The translations under genes and the position numbers were made by a program. 64,000 nt of DNA from Bryoerythrophyllum caledonicum (lineage: Eukaryota; Streptophyta; Bryopsida; Pottiales; Pottiaceae), in the NCBI GenBank assembly GCA_963971425.1, contig OZ020525.1, positions 10,337,560 to 10,401,559 of the forward strand. Reading direction: 5' to 3'. Positions within the stretch are counted from its first letter, which is position 1. Every line of letters starts with the position of its first letter. Below the pieces are notes generated by a model. That model did no database searches. It was given only the letters and a program-made list of their open reading frames with translations, and was not told where the DNA came from. Positions 36,000 through 48,670 of this stretch are shown in pieces.

Positions 36000-36344
36000 T
36001 CCTCCGAGAAAAAATTCTTCCACGCTACCTGAAAAATGGAACTTCTGCAACCAGCTTTTGCGCTTCCGCACTACCACCGGATTAGCTTCTTTCTACCGAC
36101 CTCGGAACATGGGCGATAGCTCCGGCGAGTAGCTGATTGCGAGCAAAATCAATTCGGTGCCATCGATCGGAAAGCAAACCCTAGCGAATGCCGCGACTCC
36201 GTTTCGATTGTCTGACTTGTCCGTTTGTCGACGTCGGAACCGGGGGACATTCCGGGTATCATTCATACCCGGACATCGACCTGTTATCGAAGCAGTCAGG
36301 GTATTACACGGGTGTTGGAAGGGTATCTTCTTAGAAGACACGGT
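36000..36344. other. Upstream region of the TMEM230-like gene
   Basis: Mixed-composition region that should hold the promoter of the minus-strand gene. At about 36248-36330 there is a group of GGGTATC and GATAC-type words (GGGTATCATTCATACCCGGA) related to the window's GATACC motif. Confidence 0.4.
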
Positions 36345-36596
36345 AATTCCCCTGGTAACAAACCAAAACCCATAACCGACATCCCATTATTATACCACTC
36401 ATTTGAGCTTGCAATTAGTTAGGACCTCTTACTTTTGGTCAACGCTTTTAGAGATTTCAATTTCAAGTGATTTCATTGATTTTCCAAATTGAAATTTTAT
36501 TGGCTATTATTGGAAATTAAATGTATCATTATATGGACTCTCTCTATATGCACGTTGCTTAACTTGCCGGTTTTGGGGGTTTATCTTGGTGTTTGT
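36345..36596 (-). mobile_element. TA-flanked MITE, family GGTAAGCCCC, copy 3 (shortened)
   Basis: Contains AACCAAAACCCATAACCGAC, TTACTTTTGGTCAACG, a GAAATTTTATTGGCTATTAT segment and an end GGTTTTGGGGGTTTATCTTG. It lines up with the copy at 39709-40060 in the same orientation but is about 100 bases shorter in the middle and has decayed ends. Confidence 0.6.
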
Positions 36597-37958
36597 TTGT
36601 AGCCTCCATTGAGTTTATATTTACAAGAACATAGGATAGTGGAATAAAAACTATTGCTCATTTTTTAGGGTAGACACTTTTAGAATTAATAATAAGTGGT
36701 TAGGAATTAGTGGCGAGGATTTGATATTGTTTAGTGGTTCATTTTGGTTTAAATGGAGGTAATGTTTTTAGAGGGTTTATTCCAACAAGTCATGTGTTTC
36801 TGTTGATTTGTTTTAGCGGTTTTATTGGGTTTAGTTGATCCTAGCACTTCCTTTGGATTTCTAATATTTGGATCTTAGGAGTATACTAAAGTGATGTAAC
36901 AATCTAGTTAGTGGGGGAACGGACGCATTAAACCCAATTAAAATACTCTTAAAAATGAATTGCAAAAATCCATCCTCGTTTGGATTTCCATTAAACTTCA
37001 AACCAAACAACAATTTCTTGGTCTCTTAGGGATTAGAGTGATTTCTCCCAATCCCAAATGACATCATTAGAAAATGAGCATTTCATTACCTTATTGTCTA
37101 TCTCCTATAAAAACTATCCCACAAATGAAAATAAATACTTGTAATTAATGTACTTAGGTCCAAAATGTAATTATTGTAGAGGAATGAACTAGAAGAAAGA
37201 GTAAGAACATATCAAAACAATAAATTGTGGGTTCTATCAAATCACCCCTTCTTCTTCTGCTCAATTTTTGTTACAAATGACCTAAAGTAGAAAAAGAAGC
37301 ATGGGAACAATTCAATACTACGATACATTTCCACCGTTACAAAGGACAAGGTAAATCATGGGCCTTGAATGTTATTTGAAAGATCTAGTAACATATTGAA
37401 GGTACATTATGTTGGCATTTTTTTGGATTTGTATAGATATAGAAGTATAATTTTGATGTTTGAATATGAAAAATCTGAAAACAATTCTATGTTTGTTATC
37501 TTTTTGAAAAAAAATTGTTGATTATATTCCACCAAAACCGCTTCAAAATTTTTGAGTGTAAAGAGTACAGATACCAAAAAAAAAAATCATTTTGCACCTT
37601 GTTTATACGACCTTGAGCTTGATTATTAAAAACATGTGCAAAAAGATTTTACATAAGCTAACCATATAGATTGGAAGATCATTATAGTGTTTGAAGTGAA
37701 GAGACAAGCATTGGTCATTGGCTTTTCTTTGTTACGTATCTCATCTGTATTGTATACGGTCCAAAATCATTATATTTGTAAGGTAAATATTGTTAGTTCC
37801 TCAATGTACAATAGTTTTAAAAAGTGGTGGATGGATGTAGATGTTGTTAGACTGCAAATGAAGAATTTTGTGTGGTGAACTGGCGTGGCACAAAAGTGGA
37901 CGCAAGATACCTCCTATCACTTGTAACTAAAGATCCCAAATTTCTATGAGTGCCATTA
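36597..37958. other. AT-rich intergenic, no gene seen
   Basis: Low-complexity A/T-rich spacer with several poly-A and poly-T runs. No reading frame can be supported. Confidence 0.5.
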
Positions 37959-38321
37959 GAGCATGTCCACCGCATGCCTCAAGTACCACACCAATAGGTT
38001 TGGCGAAAGGATCCGCTCCTCAACATACCCCGCTGCAGGCAGTATTTATTACTCCAAATATGGAGTCCCTCCAAATACTTGTGATTTCACACAATTTTGG
38101 CGTGTGAATTTGGGGATGCCATTATGCAACAACAAATGGCCAATCAACAACAAACGGGCAGATGAATAGGAGAGTTGCCCAAAATCAAGGGGGTTCACAT
38201 GGAGAGGATGTGGTGGGGCACCTGCCACAATCTGCATGCTTGGGCCACCAACCGGTCCACCACCGCTTCCGTCGATGAGCCCCACACAGGGCGGAGCGGT
38301 GGACGAGCGGTGGACATGCTC
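37959..38321. mobile_element. PIF/Harbinger (Tourist-type) MITE
   Basis: A 363-bp block with perfect 15-base inverted ends GAGCATGTCCACCGC and direct TTA duplications (37956-37958 and 38322-38324). The GAGCAT start and 3-base TTA target are characteristic of plant PIF/Harbinger elements. Its right third is GC-rich (GGACGAGCGGTGGACATGCT), unlike its surroundings. Non-coding. Confidence 0.85.
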
Positions 38322-39708
38322 TTAAGGCAGCCATTTTTGGGATCTCTTGATAGATTTTGCATCTTTGGATTTTGTAGCACTCTCAGTTCTACGAATGATA
38401 TTTGGCTTGCGATTTCTTCTCATTATCTTTCTTGGAATATTGTGTTGTTGGAACTTCCTTGCCTTTCTTCAAGTTATCTACTCTACGCTTGTAAAACTCG
38501 TTTTGTATCTTGTTGTTGGTCGTAAATATATAATTTTGAGGTGATGAATACATGGTGATCTGCATACATTAATGTCCAAAGGACGATTAACTTCGAAACA
38601 GGCACTAGGCTTTGCTCTTGACATTGCAAGGTATATTCAGTTATATTGGAGTGTGGACCTTCTATGTTAGAAAAAAAATGGCATGGGAAGCAGTGTTACT
38701 TTGATTATAGTCCTTAAGCTAGTCATCCTATGAAAAGTAGTTTGCAGATAACATGTCTGATTGTAGATTTGGAAGTTTATAACTGTTATATGCTGCATTT
38801 GGTTTACGTGAGAAACATCTGAGTTTTCAGTTGTTGATAGTTTCTGGCTTCTTCAATCTGCATAAGTATGACAGTGCTCTTCAGATGTTGCGGTTTTAAC
38901 CAGTCCCGTACAAATCGTAGAAATACATGCCAGACATAATTGAGGTCTTTGCCGTGCTTGCAATTTCATTTTCAGTACCCAAAACTCTCATTGTGAGCCT
39001 AAATTATTTATTGTTTTAGGCCTAAAGTAAATCGCATGCCGATGGTGTTCAAGCTTGTAAGTCTTTGTCGGTGACATCGTTTTCATTCACGCTTACTTAT
39101 TTATTTTAAGGGTACATAAATGAAGAAAACTACATTATTGAATATGGAGGAATGATTGAAATTACTAATGGATCCTAGGGTCCAAGGGAAATTTGCTATT
39201 TGTTATCAAAATTTGGTTTTATTCACTAAAATCACTAAAAATGGGGAATTCTATAGTTTTTTTTCTGGTTTTTTGGTTTTTTTGTTTTTTTCCCACTTTT
39301 GTTGATTGGAAAGATTAAATTAACAAGATTGTACATGTAGGACTAATTTTTGTTTAATTAGTTTGTTGTTGAAATAACTGTAAACTCAAAATTAGGAATT
39401 TTTTTTGTATCACCATGTCCCTCCTTTCAAGTTTAGCGTTTCTTAAAAATTCCTTGTACTGTACAAGGCATCAAATAACAAAAAAATTGGGTCTACATGT
39501 AGAATCAAGTTAACTTCTACCACCAATCAACCAAAATGTAAAAATGTTTTTTTTCAAATTTCAATCAAATTCTCTGTTTTTGCCAAAAGTGTATAGGGTG
39601 TAGTAGAATATCACCCCGATAGATGTTTCTTCTTCTTCTTCTTCTTCTTCTTCTTCTTTGATTTGGCAACTCAAGCGTGCCATGTAGTTTTGGATGTCCC
39701 AACCATTA
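38322..39708. other. AT-rich intergenic with a CTT microsatellite
   Basis: No gene is supported. A (CTT)n run of about 12 units lies at about 39626-39658, just before the TA-flanked MITE. Confidence 0.55.
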
Positions 39709-40060
39709 AGATAAGCCCCCCATAACCAACAAAAACCCATAGCCAACGCCTATAAAATTGGGGTATATCCAACCCTCTTCCATCCCGTTACCACCAACTC
39801 AGCTCCAAATGGAGGTTTGCTATTAGTCAAGACTCTTACTTTTGGTCGTTGGTAATGGGGGTACCTACTGCTGGCCACCCACTTAACATGGCTTCACACT
39901 TCGAAAATTCACAACTAATTCAATTTTTATCGGAAAAATATGAAATCACTTGGGTTGGAATTGCAATTCTATTGGCTGTCACTGAAAAATAATAGTATAA
40001 TTATCTCCTCTCTCCATATATGCACATTCCTTAACTTGTCGGTTCTAGGGGGACTTACCT
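39709..40060 (-). mobile_element. TA-flanked MITE, family GGTAAGCCCC, copy 2
   Basis: A 352-bp block with ends AGATAAGCCCCCCATAACC and, inward from the right, AGGTAAGTCCCCCTAGAACC. TA flanks both sides (39707-39708, 40061-40062). It is the reverse complement of the 8782-9135 copy over its full length, for example TTTGGAACTGAGTTGGTGGT there and ACCACCAACTCAGCTCCAAA here. Confidence 0.78.
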
Positions 40061-40109
40061 TAATAAGTGCAGCTCCCTTGTCTATCATGTTGCTCACTTG
40101 GTAAAAGCA

Positions 40110-40337
40110 TTAATGGTTCTCTTTTTGTTCAGCAGTAAACTGCACAAGGAAGGAAATCTCATTTTTCGTAGCCGTGTTCATGCTGTCGATATCCGAACCA
40201 GGTCGTTCACGTGTTCCCGTTCCGGCATCCGGTGACTGAGCGATGTCTTCGTTCCAATCTTGACGCCAGTCAAGCTTGGGTGAGCGGCGAATGAATTGCA
40301 TCACTTGATAGACTGTGGTAGTAATATCGGTCGCCAT
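40110..40337 (-). CDS. Hypothetical small protein (75 aa)
   Basis: ATG-started frame of 75 residues beginning MATDITTTVYQVMQFIRRSP and ending FTAEQKENH. It is hydrophilic, with an Asp/Arg-rich middle (DWRQDWNEDIAQSPD), no membrane segment and no known domain. Codon composition is less AT-rich than the flanks. It may be a genuine small gene, or one exon of a longer minus-strand gene that starts near 40700-40900. I do not recognise it. Confidence 0.35.
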   Translation of the reverse strand: MATDITTTVYQVMQFIRRSPKLDWRQDWNEDIAQSPDAGTGTRERPGSDIDSMNTATKNEISFLVQFTAEQKENH

Positions 40338-40399
40338 TTTACGTACCCCATTCTCTGGCGCTTCGGGTTCAGAAATGCAACCAAGAACTCAACAAGAAA

Positions 40400-42997
40400 G
40401 CAATCAGCCCGGGCATAGCACTCTATTTTGCCTGGAAAGACTACATTCCAGTGGGGAACCGTTGGATTCGCATGAATGGCTACTACTGATCAAATCACAA
40501 ACGTTACTTTTATTGCGCCTTGAGGTTTTGATTCTCCGTGTCCAGTGCCCTAATCAAGCGGGACTGCGGCCCGGGTTGAAGCCTGGTAACAGCAAATTTC
40601 ATCATTATGCAGGACTTACAGGGAAATATGCTGAGCTAGGAGACCACTCCCGTGCCACCACGCAACCACGTGCAAGTCGCTGCGGCTACTCTCCCCGCAA
40701 CTTACAGCAGTTTCATACAACATAACTGCAGTTCACGTCCTACCGCTGAATTTCACCGAGGTCTTTGTTCTCGTTTGTTTCTCTTTCGCTTTCCGTTCTG
40801 GTTTATCCTCAGCAATTTTGGATTTTTTTTTCTCCTCTGCGACGGCCTCTTCACCTCTACACAACACCTATCCTCGTTCACATTAGTACGTATACACAGC
40901 TAGCTTGTACACACAATGATTTTTAATGATGACTTTCGTGATTTTAAATTTCGTTTGGAGGTTCTAAATTGTTTGTTCCTCTCACGTACAAAATTGTTGC
41001 TTCCTACGTAGCATAGTGATTTTGGGGTCAGTTCCGCTCAAACACCTTCACTGTATGAAGATAGTTCTACAAAAACTTTGTCTCTCTGTGCTCAACACTT
41101 CACATTGTGTTTAGAGATGTGCAAACACTACTAGAATTGGAGGGTCTCAGCAATGTCGGAAACTTTGCTAAGTATACTTGGGTGAAGGTGTGAGCCCGAA
41201 CAAAAAACGTTGTTTACTGCATCATCTGAGCCATCCATGAGTTTGGGGGGCTTGCTGTCAAGCAACATCTGCAAATATTGGGAACTATTGTGAATGTGTA
41301 TTTTTAATGGAGTGGGAAGCTGTAGTTGAAAGACAACTTTGGCGGGGACTCTTGAGGTTTTTACAATATGGGCCATAGTATCTAATGGGGTAATTTGCGG
41401 TTTTCAAGCGGTAATTTTTGTATTGAAGTAATTATTGTAGCTCTTGCAGAATTTTGACAGAGCTGCCAAGAACTACCCTCTTTCGTCCTCTTGCAAAAAA
41501 ATCCAAAATTCCCTCCACTCCTAAGGTTGACATTTGTATTGATACATTTATTCCAAATTGGACAAATGTTACGTGATGGAACTTATTTTTGTCCTTTTTA
41601 CAAAAGTTTCATTCATCCATGCCGGATATTTTTAAATTTTCAATGCCAATAAAATGGGTCTTAGACTCTTAGTCAACGATAGAAAAGGAGACACATGGCA
41701 ATGATTAAGCTGTTCTGATTTTGAAATTAGTGTGCTCCAATTACAATGGATGCATACAATGACACAAACATGAAGTTTGTACAATACTAAATATAAGAAA
41801 CTAAAACATCTATTTTGGTAGCTAAATCTACTTACAGGTAATAGAACTTTGTTATCGTGAAGAGCAGATTACAAAAAAAAATTGACATGTACACAAATTA
41901 CACCTTGATTTGTAGGATGTCATCTAAAAGTACTTCGTAATAAACTGCATAAGGTAAGAGTCACTAAAATTGAAGCCATGCCCCCAATAAGATGAGAAAC
42001 CTAGAAATCATAAATGAGTTAATCAACCCAAATTTGCTTCTCCCTCCCAAAAATGTGGGCTCCTTATTTAGTGCTCTTGCGCCGCACTTTCTCTAGAGGC
42101 TTCCACTTTTGATACTGACAAAACACACCCTACGCACAATGAAGAGAATACAAACTTTACATTGGGAGATATAAATGAATAGAAAGACTACCATACAATG
42201 CATTTCCATTATACATTGCACTCAAAAAGTAGATAGACCTCTATGAAAAAAATACGACGGTCCAACAATTGTGTTTGCAATCACCACACACAGAGTTAAA
42301 CAGATTTCAATGACAAAAAATGTGATGCACATAAGCTATTGTATATGATGATCTCAAATGGCCTTAATTGAAAGTTTTCCATTTCAGCTCCTCTTCTTCT
42401 CATGACCTCACACATACTTATTTTCCACATCCTCTGTTACACCCTTCACCTTAAACAATCCACATTGTACAAAGATAACACAATTGCATTCTCCTACTTC
42501 CACTATTGTCAAATAAGAGACAAATTTAAGAAATGATTTTTTAAGAAACGCACCACAAATGCAAGTAACATATTAAGCGCATATCATTGTTCAGATGTAG
42601 AAAGGGTTTACCTATTGGCATGACAGGACACATGATTGCCCCTTACCCCCTAAAAAACATAAACTGTCTAAAACAGGGGTTGAGCAACATGATTATGTTA
42701 AAACAACATAGGTAAACCGGTCCTCTAAAACTCGAAAAAAAATTCCTTGTTAACCCTGCTACCCTTGTTATAAAAAAAAAGAGGTAGCTAAAAAGACAAT
42801 ATGCCTTCTACATGGATTTGCATTTTTCTTCCTCTCCCTCACTCAGAAGCGGAATTGTCACTTGTGTCTTTCTGCATTGGAATTTGGTCCTCCTTTCAGC
42901 ATCAATCGCCTCGTTGTCATCATCGTTTTTTTCTTCATCTTCATTGGTCCACTCACCATCTTCGCTTTTCTTGTCATCCTCGTCTTCCTTGCTGCTC
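40400..42997. other. Intergenic, no supported gene
   Basis: The first 500 bases are of mixed composition and may be the leader of the small minus-strand frame. The rest is AT-rich with scattered short frames that lack splice or family support. 42830-43000 is Asp/Glu-rich if read on the minus strand, which is simple sequence. Confidence 0.4.
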
Positions 42998-43421
42998 CTA
43001 ACGTCAAAATACCTTAAACCGACACTCAACCCTGAAGCGACACTGCAGACCTCGTCGAAACCGGATTTCTTCGTCTCTTTTTTGTCATAATTTCTGTCAG
43101 AAATATTCCAAGTCTATTCCAAGCCCACCAATGAATGCAAGGATGGAGCTGGATGGAGCTGGCGGTTTGGTGGGATAGAGGTGACGGATTAATGTGCTTT
43201 TAAGGTTTGGTTTTGTCACTAAACCTGGTCGCTTTAGGGTTGATTGGAGGAAACCCACTTTTTTTTTTTTTTCTCACAATCTACAACGTTGTTTTCAAAT
43301 TTTTTTTCTCTCACAAATCAGAACCTTATTTCTCTACCCAAGCATGTTTTTTTTGCAATTAAATCTCAACTTTTGAAACAAAGAATCACTAAAGTGTCGG
43401 TTTAAGGTATTTTGACGTTAG
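42998..43421. repeat. Block bounded by perfect 29-bp inverted repeats
   Basis: 42998-43026 starts CTAACGTCAAAATACCTTAA and is the exact reverse complement of 43393-43421. A second inner pair, CAACCCTGAAGCGAC (about 43027) and the complement of GTCGCTTTAGGGTTG (about 43227), is also inverted. The 424-bp block could be a MITE or a foldback; no target duplication could be fixed. Confidence 0.8.
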
Positions 43422-44324
43422 ATCCATTAGAGAAAGAAACTTCTTCGTCACTAAAGTTGAGTGCAAAGATGCCAGGCAAAATGGCTCCCTTCCTCACCCT
43501 CTTTTCAGCTTGTCAATGCTGCGTGGCGGTCCAAATGCGCTAAGGCCAAACCCCCCAAAATAAAGGCACTACTTTAGTGGGCATTGATGAACTGAAAAGC
43601 TTTGTGAAAGTCAAACCCTTCCAAGGTGGCACAAGGCATGACGTAATATTCCCATGTCCGTGGCATTGTTGTCATCGTCCATCATGAAACTCCCAAATCA
43701 TTAGAGTTTTCCTAAAAGTGCTTCCCGAAGAGGCAAGCAAGGAGGAATATGGTGCTAGACCGTACGAGATTTAAAAACGGGAAGAAATAGAGCATGAGGA
43801 GGTTAATATCTTTTTTTCTGCTCCAATGCTTGACAATCGATGCTCTTGGGCCCTACCCCATGCAAGCTAAAGCTGCCCCATAGTACCTTAAGTTCTCAAA
43901 GAATTGACTAATGTTCCCCCACACCTTTCCCAAGTCAAGTCACCATCATGCACGTGATTCATGCATGTGGTCCCTGGTACTAACATAAGATTGGGGGGTG
44001 ATTATCCAGTGTATTTTAGTGACTTTCAGGAAAACTCTATCGTGTCAGTACGACATCACGAATACAGTACTACTGTGTTAGTATGCGTTTCATCTGAAAA
44101 AATACTGATCCTAAAGCCAAGAACCCAGTGATATTGTGCGTAAATGCGCATCACGTGTCGCGTCTCGGTGGACACCATCCGCAGAGCTTGTGCACACGCG
44201 AAGGCACAATTCATGCTCCAGGATTCGCATCCATTGCTTTCCCTTCGCCACTTTCACGTTCCCATTCCTCCAAGCTCCGCTTTCGGATCTCCATCGTCTG
44301 GCGATAGATCGAGGAGTGTGCGCG
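43422..44324. other. Upstream region of the O-methyltransferase
   Basis: AT-rich at first. A short GTCAGTACGACATCACGAAT / CAGTACTACTGTGTTAGTAT patch near 44045-44085 precedes the gene. The leader probably begins near 44190, where composition becomes GC-rich. No separate gene is seen. Confidence 0.4.
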
Positions 44325-45856
44325 ATGGAGGTTCCTGCGAAGACGGTGGAAGCGTTCTACGTGCTGCAGGAGCTCATCCAAATGCACTCTGCGCCGCTGG
44401 CGTTCAAGGCCGCGCTGGACCTCGGGATCCCGGACATCCTCGCCGCAGCGGGACCAGGCGCGTCGCTCACTCCGCACCAGATCGCGGAGCAGCTGCCCCG
44501 CAAGTCACACGGCGCAGCGGATAAGGTGGCGCGCATCCTCCGCGTGCTCGCGCACAAGGGCGTGTTCGCGGAGTCTGAGGCCGGGACCTCCTATGGCCTA
44601 ACCGAGGTCTCCAGCTTCTTCGTCACGGGGTCCAAGTTTGACCTCACGCCGTCCCTGGCCCTTGTGGGGCTGCCGGAGATACTCGCTCCCATGGAGCACC
44701 TACGCGAGATGGTGGAGGACGACGACGCCAACGGCTTCTTCCTGGCGTTCGGGAGCGACTTCTGGAGCTACATGCGCGAGCACCCGGACTTCAGCAAGGT
44801 GATTCACGGGGGGTTGCGCAGCCATTCTAACCTCATGAACACCGTCATTGCGCAGTACTACGAGGGCTTCCGGGACGTGCAGTGCTTGGTGGATGTGGGA
44901 GGCGCCGTGGGCGAGGCCGTGGCGCGCATCGTGGCCGCGCATCCCCACATCCGCGGCATAAACTTCGACCTGCCTCACGTCGTCTCCACCGCGCCTGAGA
45001 TCCCTGGTGAGATCGAGTGGCACTCTTCCAGCAATAATGAAGCTTTCCTAATTCAGTGGATGTGTAATCCTAGACCTGTAACTCTTGAAGTCATCACACA
45101 CGTTTGTGACGATTCTCCTTCCTCAGTTGCCTACTGTGCCTGTGAGCCTGTGGAGGTGAAACACGGCACCACGAGTGCTGGTTTAGAATTTAAAACCTCC
45201 ACATTCCTTGTTCATTTCTGGGGGCTTTCCTCACGTTTTTGCAAACTAGCCTAGTGACGGTGATCTCTTCAAACAGATGCATGTAAATCAGACTAACTGT
45301 AGCAACGGAGACGCAGGTGTTGAGCACGTCACCGGAAACTTCTTCGAATCCGTTCCTTCAGGAGACCTCATTCTCCTCCAGGTGTGTGGCCACCCCAAAA
45401 TCATCAACAATGTCCAAATTTTCCTGAAAATTTTATCTAGGGATGAAACCCCTCGCTTAGATTTCTTCTAAGTTGCCAATGCTGCACAGCCTAGACTGAT
45501 GTCCAAAATACGAAACGAACGCCTCGCGTCTTGCCTCTTGACTTGCGTTCATGTGTCTGCAGTTGGTGCTGCATGACTGGGGGGACGACGACTGCACAAC
45601 CATCCTGAGGAACTGCCACAAGGCCCTGCCAGTGCAGGGGCGGCTGCTCATCCGGGACGAAGTGATCGAAACTTCCAAAAACTCGCGAGCCAAGACGAGC
45701 ATGGGGCTGACCTTTGACATGTTCATGCTGACGATCTTCCGTGGGCGCGAGCGGACACGCGCGGAGTGGACGCCGCTGCTGGCCAACGGCGGGTTCTCCG
45801 ACGTCGCGTTCCTGAGTCTGCATGGCGTGGATCTCATCGAGTGCGTCAAGACGTGA
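44325..45856 (+). CDS. COMT-like O-methyltransferase
   Basis: SAM-dependent methyltransferase of the plant caffeic acid/flavonoid OMT type, cytosolic. Three exons: 44325..45006, 45317..45381, 45563..45856 (TGA), 346 residues. The N-terminal dimerisation domain covers about residues 1-110 (MEVPAKTVEAFYVLQELIQM). The SAM-binding motif is LVDVGGAVGEAVARI at about 187, where the family usually has DVGGGTG. INFDLPHVV follows. The catalytic-base His is His253 in LHDWGDDDCTTILRNC, and the end is GVDLIECVKT. The ATG chosen is the first that fits the family N-terminus; the frame is open further upstream but without similarity. Exon 1 is strongly GC-rich. The substrate cannot be told. Confidence 0.92.
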
Positions 45857-47827
45857 ACGTGGAATGAGCTCTTGAGCATTGCAGTGGCGTTCATCAGTTT
45901 TCATCCCCCTTGACGAGTTTCATGGATTTTGTTACTTTAGGGCTTTGTCGTTTTCCTGTCTAAACTCTGATTCGTGTCGTATGTATTCGTTTTTGCTCGC
46001 GAGAGCTTTAATGCATCATTTAGCTAAATCTGGAAGATTCAATGAATTCTGGATTTTGAACTGAACACATCATCGAGAGATCTCCGGTTGAATTATACTA
46101 AGGTTGGATGACCTATAACCACCAACTTAAGCTTGTTGACCTATTTATAGCGTTTGTATACGTGGTAAGACATTTTTTATGGGAATTCAAAATAGGATTT
46201 CATGAATATTGCAATTGTCATGACCATTTATTTCTTCATATTGAAATTGCTACAAATTTTCAAAGTGGATAGTAAGCTGTGACCCATTCTCGACATACAA
46301 AACTCTTTACTTCCACAGTAAGTTGTGCTAATGACCACTTGTGTAAGAGACTAAAAACCGAGAGCTTTGAACTAATTATAAACTAACATCCAATCATAAC
46401 TGACTTCCTAAAATTTTGGAAATGGGGTGGGCGGCTGGTGGTTTTGGCCCACATAAGATTGTTGGTTCTGGGGTTGGTGGTGGTGATAGGTCATCCAACC
46501 TTAGAATCATCTGGAGATTTCTCAAATCATCAGGAGATGTGATTGACGGTCATAATTTTTGGACTTTGCATGGTCCAAATTTAGTTAAATACGTCATTTT
46601 ATAGAGACGATGTACGTTCCTGCAGTGTTTAGCTATATTGGCCTTGGATTATTCCAATAGTGTGTGGTGGGTGGATGAATAAAGAGAGCTCGTGAAGAGC
46701 ATGCATTCTGGGAGGATGAGAGAATCGAGTGTGTGTGTCTCTTTGGTGTGTCTGAAACTACTGTGAGAGTTTGAGTTACTTGGGTCATAGAATTTAATAG
46801 TAACCGAGTATGAAATGAGGAATTTAGGATACTGTTGAGTCCGGTATTCTTCCTGGGTTTTGGCCGCAACAAGTGACGCGGACATTTGTCATATTGATAG
46901 AGCAGGACTTTTAAGTTGTACATTGGCCGTTAGAATATCCACCTTCTTGGAGATGAACGTTGAGTGATCTCTTCTGACTTTGATAAAAGGAACTGGACAA
47001 GCTAAGGATTTTTCACGCGCTTATCAATATATTAGTCAGCTCACACAATAAATTCTTGGGAGTTATACTATGTTTGGGCATGATATCTCTGCAATACTCA
47101 GGCGGTTCTAGTCTAGTACGCGGATGATATCTAGATGACATTGGTTAGGTACCCACTTGAAGCTTCGGTGGACTAGCCTATTTTGTGGTTAAGTGGGAGG
47201 CCCCGGAAAATGTCCCGATTGTTTGACATGTTTAGAATGAGATTGTTTGCAATTTGACTATGGAACGTTGCTCTTTAGGCGTGGAACGGATATCCAAGAA
47301 AAGATATTGGCAAAGACATATTATGTTTGATAAGAAATGAAACGCTCTAAAGAAGAAGAAAAATAGAATGCATAAATAAAATGTTACAAATTTATAATAA
47401 GTTTTAATTTGTCAAGCTAAATATTTCAAAAGCGTTTAATTCTACTTGATCATGTCGCAGCCTGTTGATTGCCACAAACTATTGGCAATTTAAATATTAT
47501 AAAAATTTGTACTTGAAATGAAAGAAATTAATAATCTTAAATTTTAAACTTCAATACTTGCCAATATTTTTTTGAATCTCTTTCAAAATTATTATAAATT
47601 TTAATGCCTTAATTTTGATAAAGTTTTGAAATTCATATTAAAAGAACATTACTTTTAACTTGAGCATCCCTTTATAAATCTTTATGATAATAAAAGGCGT
47701 CACTATGTCTGTTCGCCACTCCCGGTCATGTGACCTTTGGATTTGCCATTTGAATTGAATGTGAACTTTGAAAGAATCCTCCATATGTGCCCTTTGGAGG
47801 AATCCTTTGTAGTGCCCAATTATTCAA
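45857..47827. other. Intergenic, no gene seen
   Basis: The first hundred or so bases are the 3' untranslated region of the methyltransferase. The rest is AT-rich spacer without a supportable reading frame. Confidence 0.5.
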
Positions 47828-48655
47828 ATTGTACAAGTGTGTGTGGTAAAAAATTTGTTCAATTTGACCGCACAAATTGAAAGATAATAGCCTTTGAAGT
47901 GAGATATGAACTCTTCTTGAGGTCATACTAAGATAGAGGCACCCAATTCCAATCACATAAGCCAGTTGGGGACTCAAATGACATTGTATGTCAAAAACAT
48001 TTATGTAGAAAGATGCGGAATTAGGAATGAAACTCAACACATATTTTTTCAAATTTATTCTCAAAGATTTGCAATTGATATAGAATTTAGAAGTCCAAAA
48101 ACCACTGAAGCCCATAATCAAACTATAGAGTAGGTGAGATTTGGTGCCCTCTTTTGCCCAATGCCAATAAGTGAGATGGAGTAAAAAAAAAGAAGACATG
48201 CCATGGATAACCAACTCATGGAGGGTACCCAATACCGATCGGCCTTGTTCGACTTTCGAGGCAAGGCCACCAATTAGAACTCAATTGAGGTGCAGCAACC
48301 CAAAATTGCACACTTCATGACCCAATGCTGATAATGATTGGAGTTTTCAAATTTTGAGTTATCCGTTTTGAGTCGCTTCATGCACCATTTCATGCATTTA
48401 CCATTTTCATACACCATTCCATGCATACTCTACTAATCGGAATTGGGTGGCCGAATGGAATTGGGTGCCTCTATCTTAAACACCTTCAACAAACTTTGAC
48501 CACCTTCTATGGCAAAATTTTGTACTACGGGCCGTGAATTTCTAATTGTAACTAAAAAAGGATCATGTTCAGCACATGTGCACCGAATCTTAGAAGTAGA
48601 AGAGGTGTAGAAGATGTCCTTAAAAATCTTGCAATACAACTATGTGCTGAGAACA
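47828..48655 (-). mobile_element. Relic of the TTAA (piggyBac-like) family, split by another element
   Basis: 47828-47930 and 48477-48655 read on the minus strand match consecutive parts of the element at 26707-27509: GACCGCACAAATTGAAAGAT, then ACCTTCAACAAACTTTGACC, then AGAAGAGGTGTAGAAGATGT. Neither terminus is present. The two halves meet exactly at the ends of the 546-bp insertion between them. Confidence 0.8.
47931..48476. mobile_element. Nested TA-flanked MITE, family AGATAGAGGCACCC
   Basis: A 546-bp insertion with 20-base inverted ends AGATAGAGGCACCCAATTCC. It is flanked by TA at 47929-47930 and 48477-48478. Removing the insertion and one TA restores the uninterrupted host-repeat sequence GGTCATACTAAACA seen in the intact TTAA element. 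This identifies the empty site and proves the boundaries. A shortened echo of the terminal repeat occurs near 48439. Non-coding; Tc1/mariner-like by target site. Confidence 0.88.
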
Positions 48656-48670
48656 TGATTGCTACCTTGT

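Noticed and set aside
42808-43029. Acidic 73-residue minus-strand protein
   Set aside because: Asp/Glu/Lys-rich simple sequence ending in the inverted repeat arm; no start or splice support.
44136-44324. N-terminal extension of the O-methyltransferase in the open frame upstream
   Set aside because: The added residues resemble no family N-terminus. The ATG at 44325 matches the usual start of plant OMTs.
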